A stretch of 12,981 nucleotides of DNA from positions 1-12,981 of the forward strand of contig CAYZXU010000068.1 of the NCBI GenBank assembly GCA_964482535.1. The letters are read 5' to 3'. A program made the position numbers and the translations under genes. The notes under the pieces are model-generated. The model was given only the letters and a program-made list of their open reading frames with translations, was not told where the DNA came from and ran no database searches. Positions 1-5,469 of this stretch are shown here, in pieces (positions within the stretch are counted from its first letter, which is position 1; every line of letters starts with the position of its first letter). Source of the stretch: CAYZXU01 sp964482535. Its GTDB lineage: Bacteria > Desulfobacterota > Desulfobacteria > Desulfobacterales > BuS5.

Positions 1-2
1 CG

Positions 3-92
3 GAACCGAAACTTTCCACTACACCTTCACAGATCAATGAAGGCTGGTTAAAATTATCAGGGGCTTATGACGCTGAGAAAAAAGATGATTAG
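3..92 (+). CDS. C-terminal end of an unidentified protein (partial, cut by window start)
   Basis: Frame 3 is open from the window edge to a TAG at 90-92 and gives 29 residues, ending in ...LSGAYDAEKKDD. The other two plus frames stop within about 50 bases. Codon choice resembles that of the neighbouring genes, and a strong intrinsic terminator begins 7 bases after the stop, as expected for the end of a transcription unit. The tail is hydrophilic and acidic/lysine-rich, with no recognisable motif. The function cannot be named from this piece. Confidence 0.55.
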   Translation, partial: EPKLSTTPSQINEGWLKLSGAYDAEKKDD

Positions 93-98
93 AGATCT

Positions 99-133
99 AA
101 CAAGGCAGAGTCGTTAAACTCTGCCTTGTTTTT
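99..133 (+). terminator. Rho-independent terminator
   Basis: A perfect 13-bp inverted repeat (AACAAGGCAGAGT / ACTCTGCCTTGTT) with a 6-nt loop (CGTTAA) runs into a run of T. It sits directly after the stop of the partial plus-strand gene. The convergent PEP-CTERM gene ends at 157 on the other side, so the hairpin may act in both directions, but the T-run favours the plus strand. Confidence 0.9.
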
Positions 134-156
134 GAAAAAGAAAAGCTAAAATATCT

Positions 157-744
157 TTATTTTTTAAACTTCCTTCTTAAGCCGGCAAGACCTATCAGGC
201 CTGTGCCCAATAAAAACATGGTGGCCGGTTCAGGCACAGGGGTTGTTGTATAGCCGCCAAAATGTGAAATTGTCGCAGGATTGCCGCTGTTGCCTGCATC
301 AGGCAAAAACTCATTCGTCCACCAGCCTGATGCCAGTGCAGGATTCAGCAGGAATAAAGAAAAATTTGGGCCGCCTTTAACAGTATAAAGTTCTAACTCG
401 GCATTAGGATCATCAACAGCCCATGTGCCGTGGGTGGCGGAGTCATAATCAGTTGTATCGCCATCATTATTTAAATAAGTCAGGGTAATAGGTGCGCCCT
501 CTGTTTTATCCCCTTCATTCTTGCCATAAAGATAAATGTCAAGGTCTACGCCCAGCACGTCAAACAGAATATCCGCTATTTCAACTGCATTATCGTTTCC
601 CGCATATGTTCCCATCCATGTGCCTGAATAAGCCCATGTAGCTGTGGGTGTGCCAACATTAACTATTGTATAAGAAAAAGCACTTGAAGAAAATACTGAT
701 AATAAAAACGTTAAGCTTATTAAAAAAATTGAAATTCGTTTCAT
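157..744 (-). CDS. PEP-CTERM sorting domain protein, small secreted
   Basis: This is a 195-residue exported protein of unknown function. Residues 1-24 form a signal peptide (MKR, hydrophobic core, then SSSAFS). Residues 170-195 form a complete PEP-CTERM tail: VPEP at 170-173, a hydrophobic helix at about 175-188, and a basic end RRKFKK. In known systems this tail is recognised by an exosortase (EpsH/XrtA type), which cleaves and delivers the protein to the outer surface or exopolysaccharide matrix. No exosortase gene is in this window. The middle is rich in Gly, Thr, Asp, Asn and Trp, has no cysteine, and I recognise no named domain in it. The start is well supported: AAGGAGGT lies 6 nt upstream of ATG. 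A sigma-54-type promoter lies about 84 nt ahead of the start, consistent with the known RpoN/PrsK-PrsR control of many PEP-CTERM genes. Confidence 0.9.
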   Translation of the reverse strand: MKRISIFLISLTFLLSVFSSSAFSYTIVNVGTPTATWAYSGTWMGTYAGNDNAVEIADILFDVLGVDLDIYLYGKNEGDKTEGAPITLTYLNNDGDTTDYDSATHGTWAVDDPNAELELYTVKGGPNFSLFLLNPALASGWWTNEFLPDAGNSGNPATISHFGGYTTTPVPEPATMFLLGTGLIGLAGLRRKFKK

Positions 745-750
745 AGTAAT

Positions 751-758
751 ACCTCCTT
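751..758 (-). promoter_or_regulatory. Strong Shine-Dalgarno of the PEP-CTERM gene
   Basis: The minus-strand sequence AAGGAGGT ends 6 nt before the ATG at 744. It is a full anti-SD match and fixes the start codon. Confidence 0.85.
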
Positions 759-764
759 TTTATA

Positions 765-781
765 TTTATTAGCTTAATAAA
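765..781 (-). other. Small AT hairpin in the PEP-CTERM leader
   Basis: A perfect 7-bp inverted repeat (TTTATTA / TAATAAA) with a 3-nt loop lies just upstream of the Shine-Dalgarno, inside the predicted 5' leader. It contains only A-T pairs, so it would be weak. It could affect mRNA stability or ribosome access, but its small size means it may be chance in AT-rich DNA. Confidence 0.3.
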
Positions 782-838
782 AGAGCATCAGCCAACAATT
801 ATCTGTCCCTCAATTTTAACTGATTTATTAAAATGTGC

Positions 839-854
839 AGCAAATAACATGCCT
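839..854 (-). promoter_or_regulatory. Sigma-54 (-24/-12) promoter for the PEP-CTERM gene
   Basis: Read on the minus strand, AGGCATGTTATTTGCT fits the RpoN consensus TGGCACG-N4-TTGCW with two mismatches. The essential GG (853-852) and GC (841-840) dinucleotides are present, with exactly 10 bases between them. Transcription would start near 828, giving a leader of about 84 nt before the ATG. Established knowledge: PEP-CTERM genes in many Proteobacteria are driven by RpoN with the PrsK/PrsR two-component pair. That context makes this match more believable than the sequence alone would. Confidence 0.7.
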
Positions 855-857
855 GAA

Positions 858-897
858 TTTTTTTTCTACAGTTTTTTTTATATTTTTGTAGTTTTTT
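858..897. other. Phased T-tracts, possible intrinsic bend
   Basis: Runs of T at 858-865, 872-879, 883-887 and 892-897 have centres about 14, 9.5 and 9.5 bases apart, close to helical phasing. They lie between the sigma-54 promoter and the upstream dyads, where curvature would help looping. Bending is an inference. The region is AT-rich overall, so chance is possible. Confidence 0.3.
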
Positions 898-952
898 CAA
901 ATAGTTATTTTTGATATGCAACAAAACCAAAATTCTAATAACAAATTTTTTA

Positions 953-1002
953 TGTAATTGTCTTCCTGATTACACAAAAATTATGTAGTTTATTACATAA
1001 TT
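953..1002. promoter_or_regulatory. Two TGTA/TACA dyads, candidate enhancer sites
   Basis: Two inverted repeats sit side by side. The first is TGTAAT-N10-ATTACA (953-974). The second is AATTATGTA-N6-TACATAATT (979-1002), a perfect 9-bp dyad. Both carry TGTA/TACA half-sites. Relative to the predicted sigma-54 start near 828 they lie at about -125 to -174, the usual distance for an enhancer-binding protein. They also lie upstream of the divergent lipoprotein gene and could serve it instead. The identity of the binding protein is unknown. Confidence 0.45.
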
Positions 1003-1058
1003 GCTGCAAAATAGATTTCACAGCATCAAAGATGCGTTTGGAAAATAAAAAATTATGC

Positions 1059-1087
1059 TTTTCAAAACGAATAGTTTATTATATTAT
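1059..1087 (+). promoter_or_regulatory. Possible sigma-70 promoter of the lipoprotein gene
   Basis: TTTTCA (1059-1064), a 17-bp spacer and TATTAT (1082-1087) give a reasonable -35/-10 pair. The start would be near 1094, about 40 nt before the ATG at 1134. The region is so AT-rich that such matches are expected by chance, so this is only a candidate. Confidence 0.35.
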
Positions 1088-1133
1088 AAATAAAATTTGT
1101 ATTTTTATTCTTTATAAGAAAAGGAGACTTGGA

Positions 1134-2303
1134 ATGAAAAATATATATTTTATACTTATTATCTTTATATTTTTTCTATTGAATTTTTCATCGTGCAGTG
1201 ACGGAGGCAGTTCATCAAACAGCGGAACCCTGTCCCTTGATCTTACAGATGCCGCATCAGATGATTATAAGGCAGTATATGTTACCATAAAGGAAGTAAA
1301 AGTTAACAAAAAGGATGATGAAGACTCGGAAAACGGCTGGAAGACCGTGGCAACGCCGGACAAGACATATAATCTTCTTGAGCTTGTTAATGGAGTAAGA
1401 GAGGAGCTGGGCATTACCAGCCTTTCGCCAGGCGCATATTCTCAGATGAGAATGATACTTGGTACTGAGCCTGATGATGAGGACAATATCCTTTTCCAGC
1501 CCCATGAATGCGCAAATTATATCATAGGCAAGGATGATGAAGTTCATGAGTTAAAAGTTCCAAGCGGAGAGCAGACAGGCATAAAGATTGTCTGCGGGTT
1601 TGAAATTAATGCAAATTCCACCACAGAGCTTATTTTAGATTTTGACGCTTCAAGATCTGTGGTAAAAGCCGGCAACAGCGGAAAATGGCTTTTAAAACCT
1701 GTTGTAAAGGTTTCCGATGAAGCTTTAAATTCAGTAATCACAGGCGTTATAGAAGAGTCAGAAGGGGAAGGGGAAAAGATTGAAGGAGCTTTTGTCAGCG
1801 TCCAGACTTATGATGGTGAGGAAGAAGACCCAAAAGACAGAGTAACAGTTTACACAACAACATTATCATCGGAAGATGATAATGACTGCGGCCAGTATAA
1901 GCTTTTTGTCCCGTCCGGTGATTATAATATTGTTGTTTATAAGGAGGGGTATGAAATAAGCTGTGCAAGAGTCAGTGTTGAAGCAGGGAACGAGTATACG
2001 CAAGATTTTTCCCTTGTTGACTCAGAAACCTGCACCATCTCCGGAGAAGTATCTGTTGGAGACGACCCCGAGGATGAGGACCTGTACGTTACAATAAGTT
2101 TCAGACAGTTAATGACATGCGGCATTGAAGATGATCAGATGGTTGAAATAAAATCTGTTAATGTAGGGAACGGCAGCGAATACAGCATAAATCTTCCCAC
2201 TGATGTAAGCCTTGTTGTTGCGTCATCATACGAAGAAGAGACTCAGGAGTTTGTAGATCTTACAGATTACAAAAATGGCCAGCCATTGGACATAGATATG
2301 TAG
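1134..2303 (+). CDS. DUF4382 lipoprotein with a carboxypeptidase-regulatory-like domain
   Basis: This is a 389-residue predicted lipoprotein. The ATG at 1134 is chosen because AAGGAG lies 7 nt upstream and the protein then opens with a lipoprotein signal: MKN, a hydrophobic core, and FSSC with Cys21 as the lipidated residue. The frame stays open upstream to an ATG at 1032, but that extension would bury the signal peptide. Residues about 31-194 match DUF4382 (GTLSLDLTDAASDDYKAVYV, then a WKTV...LLEL segment and SPGAYSQMRMIL). Residues about 201-293 look like a carboxypeptidase-regulatory beta-sandwich (VITGVI..., GQYKLFVPSGDYNIVVYKEGY). The remainder is probably another beta domain. The protein is very acidic (runs of D/E) and has several extra cysteines (126, 154, 252, 277, 300, 329), so disulfides are possible. 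It is likely a cell-envelope protein; the ligand and role are unknown. Confidence 0.85.
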   Translation: MKNIYFILIIFIFFLLNFSSCSDGGSSSNSGTLSLDLTDAASDDYKAVYVTIKEVKVNKKDDEDSENGWKTVATPDKTYNLLELVNGVREELGITSLSPGAYSQMRMILGTEPDDEDNILFQPHECANYIIGKDDEVHELKVPSGEQTGIKIVCGFEINANSTTELILDFDASRSVVKAGNSGKWLLKPVVKVSDEALNSVITGVIEESEGEGEKIEGAFVSVQTYDGEEEDPKDRVTVYTTTLSSEDDNDCGQYKLFVPSGDYNIVVYKEGYEISCARVSVEAGNEYTQDFSLVDSETCTISGEVSVGDDPEDEDLYVTISFRQLMTCGIEDDQMVEIKSVNVGNGSEYSINLPTDVSLVVASSYEEETQEFVDLTDYKNGQPLDIDM

Positions 2304-2389
2304 AAAAATCCTTTTAATATATTGAAAAGCCGCCTGAAAAAGGCTGATGTTTTTAAGAAGTATTTTATTGTTAAAAGGGAGGAAATTAT

Positions 2390-2800
2390 ATGAGCGAAAA
2401 AAAAACTGTTCTTGTTGTGGATGATGATCCTGATTTTAATAATATTACCCAGAGCTATCTGAAAAAAGCAGGTTTTTTGATTAAAGAGGCATTTAACGGG
2501 GTTGAGGCTATGGAAATAATAAATAATGAACCCCCTGATGCAGTTGTACTTGATGTAATGATGCCTGAAAAAAACGGGTACCAGGTTTGCAGCGAGCTAA
2601 AAGGTGATGAGCGTTTTGCAGACATACCTATTCTTTTGCTTACCAGCGTGGGGTCAAATGTTACATCAAATCAGGTTTCAGGGCAGCCCACACGATATTC
2701 TCATTTTAGCGGTATGTATACAGAAGCTGACGATTATCTGGAAAAAACAGCTTCAGGAGAAGAAATTGTTCAAAGCATAAAAAAGCTTATATATGGGTAG
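2390..2800 (+). CDS. Single-domain response regulator (receiver only)
   Basis: This is a 136-residue CheY-like receiver with no output domain. Acidic residues at 11-13 (VVDDD) and Asp55 (VVLDVMMP) form the phosphorylation site. Thr85 (LLLTS) and Lys119 complete the conserved set. Two things are odd. About 20 extra residues (roughly 88-112, polar and Gly/Ser-rich) sit in the beta4-alpha4-beta5 output face. The usual Lys-Pro after beta5 is Lys-Thr (YLEKTAS). The start is set by GGGAGG 7-8 nt upstream of ATG. It lies 86 bases after the lipoprotein gene in the same direction with no clear terminator between, so cotranscription is possible. Its 3' end is 5 bp from the convergent histidine kinase gene, an obvious but unproven partner. 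With no DNA-binding domain it must act through protein contacts. Confidence 0.9.
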   Translation: MSEKKTVLVVDDDPDFNNITQSYLKKAGFLIKEAFNGVEAMEIINNEPPDAVVLDVMMPEKNGYQVCSELKGDERFADIPILLLTSVGSNVTSNQVSGQPTRYSHFSGMYTEADDYLEKTASGEEIVQSIKKLIYG

Positions 2801-2805
2801 TTTTA

Positions 2806-4677
2806 TTATTCCTCATGCATTACTTTGAATGATTTATTATTCTTAACAGGGAAAAAAACAGTAAAATTACTCCCTTTTCCATAGACGCTTTTAACGTTTA
2901 TATAACCGCTCATGGAATCGAGAAGTTCCTTGACTATGGGAAGACCAAGGCCTGAACCCGTGGCATAGCGTGTGCTTTTGTCTTTAACACGGTAAAATCT
3001 TTGAAAAATTTTGTCAAAATTTTCTTTTTTGATTCCTATGCCGTTATCTTTTACAGATACTCGGACATGTTTGTCGGAGTAATCTGCCTCCACCCTGATT
3101 TTACCGCCCTTCCCTGTATAATTCATGGCATTTGTTATGAGATTCCCGAAAACAGACTCAACCGCAAGTGCATCGGCAATAATCGGAGGGAAGGGCTGTT
3201 GTGATAGTTTAAGAGTTAAAACCTGATTTTTGCTTTTTGCCATGTCTCTTAAAAAAAGAACGGTTTTTTGCAGTATATCATCAATCTGGACCGAATCCGG
3301 TTCATGAAAAAATGTTCCCACATCTATCCTTGAAAGATCAAGCAGGTCTCCTATCAAAGATATTAATCCAAAGGTCCGTTCCTTGGCTCTGGCAAGAATT
3401 TTCAGATCCTTTTCATATGCCTCGCCGGCCATATCGCCCAGCACAAGGGCGAGCTGCTGATGGATCGTTGACAGGGGGGATTTTAATTCATGGGAAACCC
3501 TGGCTAAAAATTCGGATTTAAGCCGGTCAAGCACTTTTATGTTGGAAATGTCAACACAGGTCACCACAGCGCCGAGTTTTTCATCTTTTTCTCCAAGTAC
3601 AGGTCGTCCCCTGATCATCAGGTATTTGTCTTTTGAAAGCGCAAGCTCAAAAGTGGCGGCATCTTTGGCATAGACCTTACTGTATCTTGAGATTTTTATG
3701 ACAAAATCACAAAGCTCTTTATCTTTAACATAATCAGCAATATAGCCTCCGGTTTCAAGGGTTTTTTCTATCTCGAGAAGAGACCTGAATGAAGGATTCA
3801 TTAAAATTATCCTTCCATGAAGATCAGTAACGGCCACTCCTGTGGGAAGAGATTCTATGATTGCCCTGATCCGGCTTTGAGAGGCCATCTTTTCAGTCTC
3901 AAGAAGCTTTAATTTTGTTTTGTCCAGTGCATCCTGCATCTTGATTTCATTTCTTAAATCGTGGAAAAAACCTATGGTAGCCATCTCCTGGTCTGCTTCG
4001 TAAACTATTGCAGCATCAAGATATATGGGAACATTTGTTTTGTTTTTACTTAAAAGATCTACAGGAAAAGATTTTAATTTCCCCTTGGGTCCAAAATCAT
4101 CCTTCCTGAGAAACCACATAACCTCCTGTGCTCCACCTGGTGGATATATGTCTCTTATATCAAGGGTGGACAGGGCTTCTTCAACTGTATATCCTGTTAT
4201 TTTTGCAGCGGATTCACTAAAAAAAAGTATCTTTCCGGTTTTGTCTGCGGCAATAACTCCGTCAGGAGCGCTTAAAATGAGTTTTTGTAAAAAAGCATTG
4301 GGACGGTGAAGCTTGTCTTCAAGTCCCCCCAAGGTGGGCAGATCAAAATCCATTACTACTATTGATTCAAGCTTGTCCTTCTCAAAAACAGGATATGCAA
4401 AGATACAGGCAACCTTATTTGGATCAATAACGCCCTTTTTTTCATGGCGCAGGGAAGGGGATGATGTTCTGACAACAGTTGCTGCCGGACAGTCAGCACA
4501 TGGAGCATCAATGTTGAAAAAAAATTTATGGCATACTTTTCCTGTTATGCTGTGGTCACTGGTGGTAGTTTTTTGTCGGGCTGCCAAAATTTTAAAATCA
4601 GGAGACAAAACAATAAACTTTCTTCCAAAGGCATCCACTGCCTTTAGCAGATACTCCTTTTCAATTTCAGATCTCAT
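2806..4677 (-). CDS. Cytoplasmic PAS-type sensor histidine kinase, last gene of the Bat operon
   Basis: This is a 623-residue soluble hybrid-free kinase with no membrane segment. The N-terminal PAS-like region (about 10-115) carries Cys49, Cys60 and Cys63 in a CH-x9-C-x2-CP pattern that suggests a redox or metal sensor. A second PAS (about 128-245; APDGVIAADKTGKILFFSESA) and a third (about 268-380; LPTGVAVTDLHGRIILMNPSF) follow a short coiled linker. HisKA has the phospho-acceptor His396 (ARVSHELKSPL). The HATPase_c domain shows an N-box (Asn512/Asn516), G1 (DNGIGI, 544-549), the F-box (about 554-561) and G2 (GSGLGL, 574-579), so it should be active. ATG lies 18 nt after the batE stop but has no clear Shine-Dalgarno, so it may be translated weakly or by coupling. 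A kinase is not a usual member of Bat operons. The convergent receiver gene is the nearest candidate partner. Confidence 0.9.
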   Translation of the reverse strand: MRSEIEKEYLLKAVDAFGRKFIVLSPDFKILAARQKTTTSDHSITGKVCHKFFFNIDAPCADCPAATVVRTSSPSLRHEKKGVIDPNKVACIFAYPVFEKDKLESIVVMDFDLPTLGGLEDKLHRPNAFLQKLILSAPDGVIAADKTGKILFFSESAAKITGYTVEEALSTLDIRDIYPPGGAQEVMWFLRKDDFGPKGKLKSFPVDLLSKNKTNVPIYLDAAIVYEADQEMATIGFFHDLRNEIKMQDALDKTKLKLLETEKMASQSRIRAIIESLPTGVAVTDLHGRIILMNPSFRSLLEIEKTLETGGYIADYVKDKELCDFVIKISRYSKVYAKDAATFELALSKDKYLMIRGRPVLGEKDEKLGAVVTCVDISNIKVLDRLKSEFLARVSHELKSPLSTIHQQLALVLGDMAGEAYEKDLKILARAKERTFGLISLIGDLLDLSRIDVGTFFHEPDSVQIDDILQKTVLFLRDMAKSKNQVLTLKLSQQPFPPIIADALAVESVFGNLITNAMNYTGKGGKIRVEADYSDKHVRVSVKDNGIGIKKENFDKIFQRFYRVKDKSTRYATGSGLGLPIVKELLDSMSGYINVKSVYGKGSNFTVFFPVKNNKSFKVMHEE

Positions 4678-4695
4678 ATTTTATACTTTATTTTA

Positions 4696-5469
4696 TTAAA
4701 CAGGTTCTGCTTCAGATTTCTTTATCCAGCCGATTTTGTCTTTGGAAAATATTATTTTATAAAACCCTTTTTTCTCTTTTTCCACTTTTATCTTTGTTCC
4801 CTCGTGAAGCATGAATAATTCTGTAGATTTTTTTGCAAACCCTGATCTTACAGATACTTTTTCAGGAATTACAACAGCCTGCCTTATTGTTAAGGACTCA
4901 TAATAGTTATAAAAGGCAGTTGAAATAAATATGATTGCAAAAAACATTATACAATAAACCGGAAGTTTGAAAATTCTCTTTTTTTGTATAATACTCTTTT
5001 GTATAATACGAACGCATAAAATAAGCCAGAATATAAAATTCAAGGCTATTGCCGTCCATTGAACAGCTGGAATTTTTAAAATAAATTTCCAGAAAAAAAT
5101 AATTTTTATAATCTGGCTGTCCCTTTCCTCCACGGCATCTTTGAGCTGCATTGATGCGAATTCCATATTAAATTGCAGGTCAGGATCACCTGGAATCAGC
5201 TTATAAGCCCGCTCGTACCATAAAACAGCTTTGCCGAGATTGCCATTTTTTAAATATGCATTAGCAAGATTATAAAAAAGCTTTCCGTTTTTTATGCCTG
5301 AATCGGTGATTTTTGTAAATTCTGAAATTGCTGATGTATAATTTTGAGCTCTGTAATATCTAATGCCGGTTATAAACGATTCAGCAAGGTCGTCGGAAAA
5401 TCCGGTTGCTGTAAAAGAAAAAAGCAGAATAAACAGAAAAAAAACCGGTTTAAATATCCTGATTGTCAT
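4696..5469 (-). CDS. batE: BatE-like protein: TPR, two membrane segments, SH3b
   Basis: This 257-residue envelope protein has the BatE layout. A signal peptide (1-25, cleaved near TGFS-DD) is followed by two TPR units (about 28-60 and 64-97: KLFYNLANAYLKNGNLGKAV, WYERAYKLIPGDPDLQ). Two membrane helices follow (about 136-156 and 168-187), then a C-terminal SH3b domain (about 197-253: VSVRSGFAKKSTELFMLHEGTKIKV... GWIKKSE). The N-terminal TPRs should be periplasmic, and with two helices the SH3b domain should be too. TPR and SH3b domains bind proteins or wall components; no enzyme is evident. Its ATG overlaps the batD stop by 4 nt (ATGA), and AAGGAG lies 8 nt upstream, so the pair is translationally coupled. 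The name follows order and architecture; the molecular role of BatE is not established. Confidence 0.8.
   Translation of the reverse strand: MTIRIFKPVFFLFILLFSFTATGFSDDLAESFITGIRYYRAQNYTSAISEFTKITDSGIKNGKLFYNLANAYLKNGNLGKAVLWYERAYKLIPGDPDLQFNMEFASMQLKDAVEERDSQIIKIIFFWKFILKIPAVQWTAIALNFIFWLILCVRIIQKSIIQKKRIFKLPVYCIMFFAIIFISTAFYNYYESLTIRQAVVIPEKVSVRSGFAKKSTELFMLHEGTKIKVEKEKKGFYKIIFSKDKIGWIKKSEAEPV

Larger units (their letters stand above)
745..1133. other. Divergent intergenic control region
   Basis: This is a 389-base gene-free stretch between the PEP-CTERM gene (leftward) and the lipoprotein gene (rightward). It is strongly AT-rich. It holds the minus-strand leader, the sigma-54 promoter, T-tracts, two dyads, a small hairpin GCATC-AAA-GATGC (1023-1035) and a possible sigma-70 promoter for the plus strand. 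No convincing small ORF or RNA gene was seen in it. Confidence 0.7.

Noticed and set aside
1..40. Other reading frames at the left edge (stops near 39 and 51)
   Set aside because: Frame 3 runs furthest, has natural codon use, and ends just before a strong terminator, so the shorter frames are less likely.
1023..1035. Hairpin GCATC-AAA-GATGC
   Set aside because: The stem is only 5 bp, has no T-run and no partner copy. It is too small to call an operator or terminator.
1032..1133. Upstream in-frame ATG that would lengthen the DUF4382 lipoprotein by 34 residues
   Set aside because: It has no ribosome site, overlaps the likely promoter, and would bury the lipoprotein signal peptide. The ATG at 1134 has AAGGAG and opens directly with the signal.
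2325..2360. Possible terminator between the lipoprotein and response-regulator genes
   Set aside because: The best stem is 4 bp (AGCC/GGCT or GCCT/AGGC) and the T-run is offset from it, so it is not convincing.
2740..2860. Shared terminator between the convergent receiver and kinase genes
   Set aside because: Only 4-bp stems were seen on either strand. None has the G-C content and T-run of the terminator at 99-133.
4313..4699. Open plus-strand frame of 128 codons antisense to the histidine kinase
   Set aside because: It lies inside the kinase gene, whose motifs are clear, and has no ribosome site or domain-like content.
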